Shown here: positions 33,401 to 47,551 of the stretch, piece by piece
How the letters are laid out: each line of letters starts with the position of its first letter
Numbering within the stretch: the first letter of the stretch is position 1
Assembly: GCA_032622095.1 (NCBI GenBank)
Contig: CP136063.1
Span: 268,453,426-268,517,425 of the forward strand
Length of the DNA stretch: 64,000 bases
Source: Siphonodentalium dalli
Lineage: Eukaryota > Mollusca > Scaphopoda > Gadilida > Siphonodentaliidae
Direction of reading: 5' to 3'
Notes under the pieces: generated by a model
What the model saw: only the letters and a program-made list of their open reading frames with translations
What the model was told of the DNA's origin: nothing
Database searches by the model: none
Program-made: the position numbers and the translations under genes

Positions 33401-35918
33401 ATACCAAAACCGGGACATCAAATGTTATCAAACGTTGAATGGTCATCAGAAACCTCGATATTAGTCATTTCAGACCATAATTAGCATCGGATTATATATT
33501 AACCCATCGTGTAATATGTCAAAATTACACACTTTGTTACAACACCCATATATAACTGCTTCCTCCCTAATACATGGCTACAGATCAGAAGTTTATCTAT
33601 GTCTAATTAATGAGAGTATACAGTTCTATCGAAATGGGGCGTAAAATGTTACTTTGCATCATTAACCCCAAAGCTGTGGCGGTTTTTCGTCCAATGTAGC
33701 GAAGCTTCGTGACATGTACCGAAGCTTCGTGACGTGTCAGAACTCCAAGAATATACCAAAACCGGGACATCAAATGTTATCAAACGTTGAATGTTCATCA
33801 GAAACCTCGATATTAGTCATTTCAGACCATAATTAGCATCGGATTATATATTAACCCATCGTGTAATATGTCAAAATTACACACTTTGTTACACCCACCC
33901 ATATATAAGTGCTTCCTCCCTAAGACATGGCTACATATCAGAAGTTTATCTATGTCTAATTAATGAGAGTATACTGTTCTTTCGAAATCGGGCGAAAAAT
34001 GTTACTTTACATCATTAACCCAAAGTTGTGGCGGTTTTTCGTCCAATGTACCGAAGCTTAGTGACATGTACCGAAGCTTCGTGACGTGTCAGAACTCCAA
34101 GAATATACCAAAACCGGTACATCAAATGTTATCAAACGTTGAACGGTCACCAGAAACCTCGATATTAGTCATTTCAGACCATAATTAGCATCGGATTATA
34201 TATTAACCCATCGTGTAATATGTCAAAATTACAAACTTTGTTACAACACCCATATATAACTGCTTCCTCCCTAATACATGGCTACATATCAGAAGTTTAT
34301 CTATGTCTAATTAATGAGAGTATATAGTTCAATCGAAATCGGGCGAAAAATGTTACTTTACATCATTAACCCCAAAGCTGTGGCTGTTTTTCGTCCAATG
34401 TACCGAAGCTTCGTGACATGTACCGAAGCTTCGTGACGTGTCAGAACTACAAGAATATACCAAAACCGGGACAATAAATGTTATCAAACGTTGAACGGTC
34501 ACCAGAAACCTCGATATTAGTCATTTCAGACCATAATTAGCATCGGATTATATATTAACCCATCGTGTAATATGTCAAAATTACACACTTTGTTACACCC
34601 ACCCATATATAACTGCTTCCTCCCTAATACATGGCTACATATCAGAAGTTTATATATGTCTAATTAATGAGAGTATACAGTTCTATCGAAATCGGGCGAA
34701 AAATGTTACTTTACATCATTAACCCCAAAGCTGTGGCGGTTTTTCGTCCAATGTACCGAAGCTTCATGAAATGTACCGAAGCTTCGTGACGTGTCAGAAC
34801 TCCAAGAATATACCAAAACCGGGACAATAAATGTTATCAAACGTTGAGCGGTCACCAGAAACCTCGATATTAGTCATCTCAGACCATAATTAGCATCGGA
34901 TTATATATTAACCCATCGTGTAATATGTCAAAATTACACACTTTGTTACACCCACCCATATATAACTGCTTCCTCCCTAATACACATGTACATGGCTACA
35001 TATCAGAAGTTTATCTATGTCTAATTAATGAGAGTATACAGTTCTATCGAAATCGGGAGAAAAATGTTACTTTACATCATTAACCCCAAAGCTGTGGCTG
35101 TTTTTCGTCCAATGTACCGAAGCTTCGTGACATGTACCGAAGCTTCGTGACGTGTCAGAACTCCAAGAATATACCAAAACCGGGACATCAAATGTTATCA
35201 AACGTTGTATGGTCACCAGAAACCTCGATATTAGTCATTTCAGACCATAATTAGCATCGGATTATATATTAACCCATCGTGTAATATGTCAAAATTACAC
35301 ACTTTGTTACACCCACCCATATATAACTGCTTCCTCCCTAATACATGGCTACATATCAGAAGTTTATCTATGTCTAATTAATGAGAGTATACAGTTCTAT
35401 CGAAATCGGGAGAAAAATGTTACTTTACATCATTAACCCCAAAGCTGTGGCTGTTTTTCGTCCAATGTACCGAAGCTTCGTGACATGTACCGAAGCTTCG
35501 TGACGTGTCAGAACTCCACGAATATACCAAAACCGGGACAATAAATGTTATCAAACGTTGAACGGTCACCAGAAACCTCGATATTACTCATCTCAGACCA
35601 TAATTAGCATCGGATTATATATTAACCCATCGTGTAATATGTCAAAATTACACACTTTGTTACACCCACCCATATATAACTGCTTCCTCCCTAATACATG
35701 GCTACATATCAGAAGTTTATCTATGTCTAATTAATGAGAGTATACAGTTCTATCGTAATCGGGCGAAAAATGTTACTTTGCGTCATTAACTCCAAAGCTG
35801 TGGCGGTTTTTCGTCCAATGTACCGGAGCTTCGTGACATGTACCGAAGCTTCGTGACTTGTCAGAACTCCAAGAATATACCAAAACCGGGACAACAAATG
35901 TTATCAAACGTTGAATGC
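30450..35918 (+). repeat. Higher-order repeat, 2,475 bp variant units
   Basis: From here the period is 2,475. The CTTCATGAAATG variant at 32,286 recurs at 34,761 and the CCTAATACACATGTACATGG variant near 32,501 recurs near 34,976. The hairpin monomer at 30,450 is replaced one period later (about 32,925) by a monomer without the hairpin, although the linked CATTTAAGACCATAATT marker is kept (30,641 and 33,116). Confidence 0.8.
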
Positions 35919-38900
35919 AAGGTCGAATTTTCCGCCAGATCTTGATAGAACTGTATACTCTCATTAAGTAGACATGGATAAATTTCTTGTATGTAGCCCT
36001 GTTTCAGGGAGGACGCAGTCATATAGGGGTGGGTGTAATATAGTGAGTAATTTTGACATATTTTTCGATGGGTTAATATATGATGCGATGATAATTATGG
36101 TCTGAAATGACTATTATCGAGGTTTCTGGTGACCGTTCAACTTTTGATACCATTTGATGTCCCGATGGTGGTATATTTTTGGAGTTCTGACACGTCATGA
36201 AGCTTAGGTACATGTCACGAAGCTTCGGTACATTGGATGAAAAACCGTCACAGACTTGGGGTTAAGGATGCAAGGTCACATTTTCCGCCAGATTTTGATA
36301 GAACTGTATACTCTCATTAAGTAGACATGGATAAATTCCTTGTATGTACCCCTCTGTCAGGGAGGACGCATTCATATAGGGGTGGGTGTAATATAGTGTG
36401 TAATTTTGACATATTTCTCGATGGGTTAATATATGATGCGATGATAATTATGGTCTGAAATGACTAATATCGAGGTTTCTGGTGACCGTTCAACTTTTGA
36501 TACCATTTGATGTCCCGATGGTGGTATATTTTTGGAGTTCTGACACGTCACGAAGCTTCGGTACATGTCACGAAGCTTCGGTGCATTGGATGGAAAACCG
36601 CCACAGATTTGGGGTTAATGATGCAAGGTCGAATTTTCCGTCAGATCTTGATAGAACTGTATACTCTCATTAAGTAGACATGGATAAATTTCTTGTATGT
36701 AGCCCTGTGTCAGGGAGGACGCAGTTATATAGGGGTGGGTGTAATAGAGTGTGTAATTTTGACATATTTTTTGATGGGTTAATATATGATGCGATGATAA
36801 TTATGGTCTGAAATGACTATTATCGAGGTTTCTGGTGACCGTTCAACTTTTGATACCATTTGATGTCCCGATGGTGGTATATTTTTGGAGTTCTGACACG
36901 TCACGAAGCTTAGGTACATGTCACGAAGCTTCGGTACATTGGATGAAAAACCGTCACAGACTTGGGGTTAAGGATGCAAGGTCGAATTTTCCGCCAGATT
37001 TTGATAGAACTGTATACTCTCATTAAGTAGACATGTATAAATTCCTTGTATGTACCCCTCTGTCAGGGAGGACGCAGTCATATAGGGGTGGGTGTAATAT
37101 AGTGTGTAATTTTGACATATTTCTCGATGGGTTAATATATGATGCGATGATAATTATGGTCTGAAATGACTAATATCGAGGTTTCTGGTGACCGTTCAAC
37201 TTGTGATACCATTTGATGTCCCGATGGTGGTATATTTTTGGAGTTCTGACACGTCACGAAGATTCGGTACATGTCACGAAGCTTCGGTACATTGGATGGA
37301 AAACCGCCACAGATTTGTGGTTAATGATGCAAGGTCGAATTTTCCGCCAGATCTTGATAGAACTGTATACTCTCATTAAGTAGACATGGATAAATTTCTT
37401 GTATGTAGCCCTGTGTCAGGGAGGACGCAGTTATATAGGGGTGGGTGTAATATAGTCTGTCATTTCTCGATGGGTTAATATATGATGCGATGATAATTAT
37501 GGTCTGAAATGACTAATATCGAGGTTTCTGGTGACCATTCAACGTTTGATACCGTTTGATTTCCCGATCGTGGTATATTTTTGGAGTTCTGACACGTCAC
37601 GAAGCTTCGGTACATGTCACGAAGCTTCGGTACATTGGATGAAAAACCGTCACAGACTTGGGGTTAAGGATGCAAGGTCACATTTTCCGCCAGATTTTGA
37701 TAGAATTGTATACTCTCATTAAGAAGACATGGATAAATTTCTTGTATGTAGCCCTGTGTCAGGGAGGACGCAGTTATATAGGGGTGGGTGTAATATAGTG
37801 TGTAATTTTGACATATTTTTCGATGGGTTAATATATGATGTGATGATAATTATGGTCTGAAATGACTAATATCGAGGTTTCTGGTGACCGTTCAACTTTT
37901 GATACCATTTGTTGTCCCGATGGTGGTATATGCTGGGAATTCTGACACGTCACGATGCTTCGGTACATGTCACGAAGCTTCGGTACATTGTTTGGAAAAC
38001 CGCCACAGATTTGGGGTTAAGGATGCAAGGTCACATTTTCCGCCAGATTTTGATAGGACAGTATACTCTCATTAAGTAGACATGGATAAATTCCTTGTAT
38101 GTACCGATGTGTCAGGGAGGACGCAGTCATATAGGGGTGGGTGTAATATAGTGTGTAATTTTGAAATATTTCTCGATGGTTTAATATATGATGCGATGAT
38201 AATTATGGTCTGAAATGACTAATATCGAGGTTTCTGGTGACCGTTCAACTTTTGATACCATTTGATGTCCCGATGGTGGTATATTCTTGGAGTTCTGACA
38301 CGTCATGAAGCTTCGGTACATGTCATGAAGCTTCGGTACATTGGATGAAAAACCGCCACAGATTTGGGGTTAATGATGCAAGGTCACATTTTTCGCCTGA
38401 TTTTGATAGAACTGTATACTCTCATTAAGTAGACGTGATTAAACTTTTTGTATGTAGCCCTCTGCCAGGGAGGACGCAGTCATATAGGGGTGGGTGTAAT
38501 ATAGTGTGTAATTTTTAAATATTTCTCGATGGTTTAATATATGATGCGATGATAATTATGGTCTGAAATGACTAATATCGAGGTTTCTGGTGACCGTTCA
38601 ACTTTTGATACCATTTGATGTCCCGATGGTGGTATATTCTTGGAGTTCTGACACGTCACGAAGCTTCGGTACATGTCACGAAGCTTCGGTACATTGGATG
38701 AAAAACCGCTACAGATTTGGGGTTAATGATGCAAGGTAACATTTTTCGCCTGATTTTGATAGAACTGCATACTCTCATTAAGTAGACGTTGAAAAACTGT
38801 TTGTATGTAGCCCTCTGCCAGGGAGGAAGCAGTTATATAGGGGTGGGTGTAATATAGTCTGTCATTTCTCGTTGGGTTAATATATGATGCGATGATAATT

Positions 38901-41900
38901 ATGGTCTGAAATGACTAATATCGAGGTTTCTGGTGACCGTTCAACTTTTGATACCATTTGATGTCCCGATGGTGGTATATTCTTGGAGTTCTGACACGTC
39001 ACGAAGCTTCGGTACATGTCACGAAGCTTCGGTACATTGGATGAAAAACCGCCACAGATTTGGGGTTAATGGTGCAAGGTCACGTTTTTCGCCTGATTTT
39101 GATAGAACTGTATACTCTCATTAAGTAGACGTGGATAAACTTTTTGTATGTAGCCCTCTGCCAGGGAGGAAGCAGTTATATAGGGGTGGGTGTAATATAG
39201 TCTGTCATTTCTCGTTGGGTTAATATATGATGCGATGATAATTATGGTCTGAAATGACTAATATCGAGGTTTCTGGTGACCGTTCAACTTTTGATACCAT
39301 TTGATGTCCCGATGGTGGTATATTCTTGGAGTTCTGACACGTCACGAAGCTTCGGTACATGTCACGAAGCTTCGGTACATTGGATGAAAAACCGCCACAG
39401 ATTTGGGGTTAATGGTGCAAGGTCACGTTTTTCGCCTGATTTTGATAGAACTGTATACTCTCATTAAGTAGACGTGGATAAACTTTTTGTATGTAGCCCT
39501 CTGCCAGGGAGGAAGCAGTTATATAGGGGTGGGTGTAATATAGTCTGTCATTTCTCGTTGGGTTAATATATGATGCGATGATAATTATGGTCTGAAATGA
39601 CTAATATCGAGGTTTCTGGTGACCGTTCAACTTTTGATACCATTTGATGTCCCGATGGTGGTATATAATTGGAGTTCTGACACGTCACGAAGCTTCGGTA
39701 CATGTCACGAAGCTTCGGTACATTGGATGAAAAACCGTCACAGATTTGGGGTTAATGGTGCAAGGTCACGTTTTTCGCCTGATTTTGATAGAACTGTATA
39801 CTCTCATTACGTAGACGTGGATAAACTTTTTGTATGTTGCCCTCTGCCAGGGAGGACGCAGTCATATAGGGGTGGGTGTAATATAGTCTGTCATTTTGAC
39901 ATATTTCTCGATGGGTTAATATATGATGCGATGATAATTATGGTCTGAAATGACTAATATCGAGGTTTCTGGTGACCGTTCAACTTTTGATACCATTTGT
40001 TGTCCCGATGGTGGTATATGCTTGGAATTCTGACACGTCACGAAGCTTCGGTACATGTCACGAAGCTTCGGTACATTGGATGGAAAACCGCCACAGATTT
40101 GGGGTTAATGATGCAAGGTCGAATTTTCAGCCAGATCTTGATAGAACTGTATATTTTCATTAAGTAGACATGGATAATTTTCTTGTATGTAGCCCTGTGT
40201 CAGGGAGGACGCAGTTATATAGGGGTGGGTGTAATAGAGTGTGTAATTTTGACATATTTTTCGATGGGTTAATATATGATGCGATGATAATTATGGTCTG
40301 AAATGACTAATATCGAGGTTTATGGTGACCGTTCAACTTTTGATACCATTTGATGTCCCGATGGTGGTATATTCTTGGAGTTCTGACACGTCACGAAGCT
40401 TCGGTACATGTCACGAAGCTTCGGTACATTGGATGAAAAACCGCCACAGATTTGGGGTTAATGATGCAAGGTAACATTTTTCGCCTGATTTTGATAGATC
40501 TGTATACTCTCATTAAGTAGACGCGGATAAACTTTTTGTATGTAGCCCTCTGCCAGGGAGGAAGCAGTTATATAGGGGTGGGTGTAATATAGTCTGTCAT
40601 TTCTCGTTGGGTTAATATATGATGCGATAATAATTATGGTCAGAAATGACTAATATCGAGGTTTCTGGTGACCGTTCAACTTTTGATACCATTTGATGTC
40701 CCGATGGTGGTATATTCTTGGAGTTCTGACACGTCACGAAGCTTCGGTACATGTCACGAAGCTTCGGTACATTGAATGAAAAACCGCCACAGATTTTGGG
40801 TTAATGATGCAAGGTCACATTTTTCGACTGATTTTGATAGAACTGTATACTCTCATTAAGTAGACGTGGATAAACTGTTTGTATGTAGCCCTGTGTCATG
40901 GAGGACGCAGTTATTTGGGGGTGGGTGTAATATAGTGTGTAATTTTGACATATTTTTCGATGGGTTAATATATGATGCGATGGTAATTATGGTCTGAAAT
41001 GACTAATATCGAGGTTTCAGGTGACCGTTCAACATTTGATACCATTTGTTGTCCCGATGGTGGTATATGCTGAGAATTCTGACACGTCATGAAGCTTCGG
41101 TACATGTCACGAAGCTTCGGTACATTGGATGGAAAACCGCCACAGAATTGGGGTTAATGATGCAAGGTCGAATTTTCCGCCAGATCTTGATAGAACTGTA
41201 TACTCTCATTAAGTAGACATGGATAAATTTCTTGTATGTAGCCCTGTGTCAGGGAGGACGCAGTTATATAGGGGTGGGTGTAATAGAGTGTGTAATTTTG
41301 ACATATTTTTCGATGGGTTAATATATGATGCGATGATAATTATGGTCTGAAATGACTAATATCGAGGTTTCTGGTGACAGTTCAACTTTTGATACCATTT
41401 GTTGTCCCGATGGTGGTATATGTTGAGAATTCTGACACGTCACGAAGCTTCGGTACATGTCACGAAGCTTCGGTACATTGGATGGAAAACCGCCACAGAT
41501 TTGGGGATAATGATGCAAGGTCGAATTTTCCGCCAGATCTTGATAGAACTGTATACTCTCATTAAGTAGACATGGATAAATTTCTTGTATGTAGCCCTGT
41601 GTCAGGGAGGACGCAGTTATATAGGGGTGGGTGTAATAGAGTGTGTAATTTTGACATATTGTTCGATGGGTTAATATATGATGCGATGATAATTATGGTC
41701 TGAAATGACTAATATCGAGGTTTCTGGTGACCGTTCAACTTTTGATACCATTTGATGTCCCGATGGTGGTATATTCTTGGAGTTCTGACACGTCACGAAG
41801 CTTCGGTACATGTCACGAAGCTTCGGTACATTGGATGAAAAACCGCTACAGATTTGGGGTTAATGATGCAAGGTAACATTTTTCGCCTGATTTTGATAGA

Positions 41901-42485
41901 ACTGCATACTCTCATTAAGTAGACGTGGATAAACTTTTTGTATGTAGCCCTCTGCCAGGGAGGAAGCAGTTATATAGGGGTGGGTGTAATATAGTCTGTC
42001 ATTTCTCGTTGGGTTAATATATGATGCGATATTAATTATGGTCTGAAATGACTAATATCGAGGTTTCTGGTGACCGTTCAACTTTTGATACCATTTGATG
42101 TCCCGATGGTGGTATATTCTTGGAGTTCTGACACGTCACGAAGCTTCGGTACATGTCACGAAGCTTCGGTACATTGGATGAAAAACCGCCACAGATTTTG
42201 GGTTAATGGTGCAAGGTCACGTTTTTCGCCTGATTTTGATAGAACTGTATACTCTCATTAAGTAGACGTGGATAAACTTTTTGTATGTAGCCCTCTGCCA
42301 GGGAGGAAGCAGTTATATAGGGGTGGGTGTAATATAGTCTGTCATTTCTCGTTGGGTTAATATATGATGCGATGATAAATATGGTCTGAAATGACTAATA
42401 TCGAGGTTTCTGGTGACCGTTCAACTTTTGATACCATTTGATGTCCCGATGGTGGTATATTCTTGGAGTTCTGACGCGTCACGAA

Positions 42486-45018
42486 GCTTCGGTACATGTC
42501 ACGAAGCTTCGGTACATTGGATGAAAAACCGTCACAGATTTGGGATTAATGGTGCAAGGTCACGTTTTTCGCCTGATTTTGATAGAACTGTATACTCTCA
42601 TTAAGTAGACGTGGATAAACTTTTTGTATGTAGCCCTCTGCCAGGGAGGACGCAGTCATATAGGGGTGGGTGTAATATAGTCTGTCATTTTGACATATTT
42701 CTCGATGGGTTAATATATGATGCGATGATAATTATGGTCTGAAATGACTAATATCGAGGTTTCTGGTGACCGTTCAACTTTTGATACCATTTGATGTCCC
42801 GATGGTGGTATATTTTTTGAGTTCTGACACGTCACGAAGCTTCGGTACATGTCACGAAGCTTCGGTACATCGGATGGAAAACCGCCACAGATTTGGGGTT
42901 AATGATGCGAGGTCGAATTTTCCGCCAGATCTTGATAGAACTGTATACTTTCATTAAGTATACATGGATAAATTTATTGTATGTAGCCCTGTGTCATGGA
43001 GGACGCAGTTATTTAGGGGTGGGTGTAATATAGTGTGTAATTTTGACATATTTTTCGATGGGTTAATATATGATGCGATGATAATTATGGTCTGAAATGA
43101 CTAATATCGAGGTTTCTGGTGACCGTTCAACTTTTGATACCAGTTGTTGTCCCGATGGTGGTATATGCTGGGAATTCTGATACGTCACGAAGCTTCGGTA
43201 CATGTCACGAAGCTTCGGTACATTGGATGGAAAACCGCCACAGATTTGGGGTTAATGATGCAAGGTCGAATTTTCCGCCAGACCTTGATTGAACTGTATA
43301 CTCTCATTAAGTAGACATGGATAAATTTCTTGTATGTAGCCCTGTGTCAGGGAGGACGCAGTTATATAGGGGTGGGTGTAATAGAGTGTGTAATTTTGAC
43401 ATATTTTTCGATGGGTTAATATATGATGCGATGATAATTATGGTCTGAAATGACTAATATCGAGGTTTATGGTGACCGTTCAACTTTTGATACCATTTGA
43501 TGTCCCGATGGTGGTATATTCTTGGAGTTCTGACACGTCACGAAGCTTCGGTACATGTCACGAAGCTTCGGTACATTGGATGAAAAACCGCCACAGATTT
43601 GGGGTTAATGATGAAAGGTAACATTTTTCGCCTGATTTTGATAGAACTGTATACTCTCATTAAGTAGACGTGGATAAACTTTTTGTATGTAGCCCTCTGC
43701 CAGGGAGGAAGCAGTTATATAGGGGTGGGTGTAATATAGTCTATCATTTCTCGTTGGGTTAATATATGATGCGATGATAATTATGGTCTGAAATGACTAA
43801 TATCGAGGTTTCTGGTGACCGTTCAACTTTTGATACCATTTGATGTTCCGATGGTGGTATATTCTTGGAGTTCTGACACGTATCGAAGCTTCGGTACATG
43901 TCACGAAGCTTCGGTACATTGGATGAAAAACCGCCACAGATTTTGGGTTAATGGTGCAAGGTCACGTTTTTCGCCTGATTTTGATAGAACTGTATACTCT
44001 CATTAAGTAGACGTGGATAAACTTAGTCACAGATTTGGGGTTAATGATGCAAGGTAACATTTTTCGCCTGATTTTGATAGAACTGTATACTCTCATTAAG
44101 TAGACGTGGATAAACTTTTTGTATGTAGCCCTCTGCCAGGGAGGAAGCAGTTATATAGGGGTGGGTGTAATATAGTCTGTCATTTCTCGTTGGGTTAATA
44201 TATGATGCGATAATAATTATGCCTGAAATGACTAATATCGAGGTTTCTGGTGACCGTTCAACTTTTGATACCATTTGATGTCCCGATGGTGGTATATTCT
44301 TGGAGTTCTGACACGTCACGAAGCTTCGGTACATGTCACGAAGCTTCGGTACATTGGATGAAAAACCGCCACAGATTTTGGGTTAATGATGCAAGGTCAC
44401 ATTTTTCGACTGATTTTGATAGAACTGTATACTCTCATTAAGTAGACGTGGATAAACTGTTTGTATGTAGCCCTGTGTCATGGAGGACGCAGTTATTTGG
44501 GGGTGGGTGTAATATAGTGTGTAATTTTGACATATTTTTCGATGGGTTAATATATGATGCGATGATAATTATGGTCTGAAATGACTAATATCGAGGTTTC
44601 AGGTGACCGTTCAACATTTGATACCATTTGTTGTCCCGATGGTGGTATATGCTGAGAATTATGACACGTCATGAAGCTTCGGTACATGTCACGAAGCTTC
44701 TGTACATTAGATGAAAAACCGCCACAGATTTGGGGTTAATGGTGCTAGGTCACGTTTTTCGCCTGATTTTGATAGAACTGTATACTCTCAATAAGTAGAC
44801 GTGGATAAACTTTTTGTATGTAGCCCTCTGCCAGGGAGGAAGCAGTTATATAGGGGTGGGTGTAATATAGTCTGTCATTTCTCGTTGGGTTAATATATGA
44901 TGCGATGATAATTATGGTCTGAAATGACTAATATCGATGTTTCTGGTGACCGTTCAACTTTTGATACCATTTGATGTCCCGATGGTGGTATATTCTTCGA
45001 GTTCTGACACGTCACGAG
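42486..45018 (-). repeat. 2,533 bp tandem segmental duplication within array B, copy 1
   Basis: This block recurs next door with a constant offset of 2,533. Linked rare variants are the truncated monomer junction GGATAAACTTAGTCACAGAT (44,020 and 46,553), CATACTGACTGAT-free TTATGCCTGAAATG (44,218 and 46,751), GACACGTATCGAAGC (43,875 and 46,408) and CACGAGGCTTCGG (45,014 and 47,547). Confidence 0.9.
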
Positions 45019-47551
45019 GCTTCGGTACATGTCACGAAGCTTCGGTACATTGGATGAAAAACCGTCACAGATTTGGGATTAATGGTGCAAGGTCACGTTT
45101 TTCGCCTGATTTTGATAGAACTGTATACTCTCATTAAGTAGACGTGGATAAACTTTTTGTATGTAGCCCTCTGCCAGGGAGGACGCAGTCATATAGGGGT
45201 GGGTGTAATATAGTCTGTCATTTTGACATATTTCTCGATGGGTTAATATATGATGCGATGATAATTATGGTCTGAAATGACTAATATCGAGGTTTCTGGT
45301 GACCGTTCAACTTTTGATACCATTTGATGTCCCGATGGTGGTATATTTTTTGAGTTCTGACACGTCACGAAGCTTCGGTACATGTCACGAAGCTTCGGTA
45401 CATCGGATGGAAAACCGCCACAGATTTGGGGTTAATGATGCGAGGTCGAATTTTCCGCCAGATCTTGATAGAACTGTATACTTTCATTAAGTATACATGG
45501 ATAAATTTATTGTATGTAGCCCTGTGTCATGGAGGACGCAGTTATTTAGGGGTGGGTGTAATATAGTGTGTAATTTTGACATATTTTTCGATGGGTTAAT
45601 ATATGATGCGATGATAATTATGGTCTGAAATGACTAATATCGAGGTTTCTGGTGACCGTTCAACTTTTGATACCAGTTGTTGTCCCGATGGTGGTATATG
45701 CTGGGAATTCTGATACGTCACGAAGCTTCGGTACATGTCACGAAGCTTCGGTACATTGGATGGAAAACCGCCACAGATTTGGGGTTAATGATGCAAGGTC
45801 GAATTTTCCGCCAGACCTTGATTGAACTGTATACTCTCATTAAGTAGACATGGATAAATTTCTTGTATGTAGCCCTGTGTCAGGGAGGACGCAGTTATAT
45901 AGGGGTGGGTGTAATAGAGTGTGTAATTTTGACATATTTTTCGATGGGTTAATATATGATGCGATGATAATTATGGTCTGAAATGACTAATATCGAGGTT
46001 TATGGTGACCGTTCAACTTTTGATACCATTTGATGTCCCGATGGTGGTATATTCTTGGAGTTCTGACACGTCACGAAGCTTCGGTACATGTCACGAAGCT
46101 TCGGTACATTGGATGAAAAACCGCCACAGATTTGGGGTTAATGATGAAAGGTAACATTTTTCGCCTGATTTTGATAGAACTGTATACTCTCATTAAGTAG
46201 ACGTGGATAAACTTTTTGTATGTAGCCCTCTGCCAGGGAGGAAGCAGTTATATAGGGGTGGGTGTAATATAGTCTATCATTTCTCGTTGGGTTAATATAT
46301 GATGCGATGATAATTATGGTCTGAAATGACTAATATCGAGGTTTCTGGTGACCGTTCAACTTTTGATACCATTTGATGTTCCGATGGTGGTATATTCTTG
46401 GAGTTCTGACACGTATCGAAGCTTCGGTACATGTCACGAAGCTTCGGTACATTGGATGAAAAACCGCCACAGATTTTGGGTTAATGGTGCAAGGTCACGT
46501 TTTTCGCCTGATTTTGATAGAACTGTATACTCTCATTAAGTAGACGTGGATAAACTTAGTCACAGATTTGGGGTTAATGATGCAAGGTAACATTTTTCGC
46601 CTGATTTTGATAGAACTGTATACTCTCATTAAGTAGACGTGGATAAACTTTTTGTATGTAGCCCTCTGCCAGGGAGGAAGCAGTTATATAGGGGTGGGTG
46701 TAATATAGTCTGTCATTTCTCGTTGGGTTAATATATGATGCGATAATAATTATGCCTGAAATGACTAATATCGAGGTTTCTGGTGACCGTTCAACTTTTG
46801 ATACCATTTGATGTCCCGATGGTGGTATATTCTTGGAGTTCTGACACGTCACGAAGCTTCGGTACATGTCACGAAGCTTCGGTACATTGGATGAAAAACC
46901 GCCACAGATTTTGGGTTAATGATGCAAGGTCACATTTTTCGACTGATTTTGATAGAACTGTATACTCTCATTAAGTAGACGTGGATAAACTGTTTGTATG
47001 TAGCCCTGTGTCATGGAGGACGCAGTTATTTGGGGGTGGGTGTAATATAGTGTGTAATTTTGACATATTTTTCGATGGGTTAATATATGATGCGATGATA
47101 ATTATGGTCTGAAATGACTAATATCGAGGTTTCAGGTGACCGTTCAACATTTGATACCATTTGTTGTCCCGATGGTGGTATATGCTGAGAATTATGACAC
47201 GTCATGAAGCTTCGGTACATGTCACGAAGCTTCTGTACATTAGATGAAAAACCGCCACAGATTTGGGGTTAATGGTGCTAGGTCACGTTTTTCGCCTGAT
47301 TTTGATAGAACTGTATACTCTCAATAAGTAGACGTGGATAAACTTTTTGTATGTAGCCCTCTGCCAGGGAGGAAGCAGTTATATAGGGGTGGGTGTAATA
47401 TAGTCTGTCATTTCTCGTTGGGTTAATATATGATGCGATGATAATTATGGTCTGAAATGACTAATATCGATGTTTCTGGTGACCGTTCAACTTTTGATAC
47501 CATTTGATGTCCCGATGGTGGTATATTCTTCGAGTTCTGACACGTCACGAG
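45019..47551 (-). repeat. 2,533 bp tandem segmental duplication within array B, copy 2
   Basis: This is the partner of 42,486-45,018. The match continues about 45 bases beyond 47,551 and is lost where CCGTCACAG becomes CCGCCACAG. Very few differences were seen, so the duplication is young compared with monomer divergence. Confidence 0.9.

Larger units (their letters stand above)
19750..35918 (+). repeat. Satellite array, subfamily A, forward orientation (~46 monomers of ~352 bp)
   Basis: The monomer can be phased on GAGAGTATACAGTTCTATCG, which recurs at 20,114, 20,464, 20,816, 21,169, 21,522 and 21,875, spacing 350-353. Subfamily A is marked by TCGAAATCGGGCGAAAAATG, ATACCAAAACCGGGACA, TTAGCATCGGATTATATATT, CCCATCGTGTAATATG, CACACTTTGTTACACCCACC and CCTAATACATGGCTACATAT. 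Each monomer carries the box doublet TACCGAAGCTTCGTGACATG + TACCGAAGCTTCGTGACGTG. Recurring 63-codon frames in the array come from the shared monomer sequence and show no coding signature. The array is organised in 7-monomer higher-order units. Confidence 0.97.
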
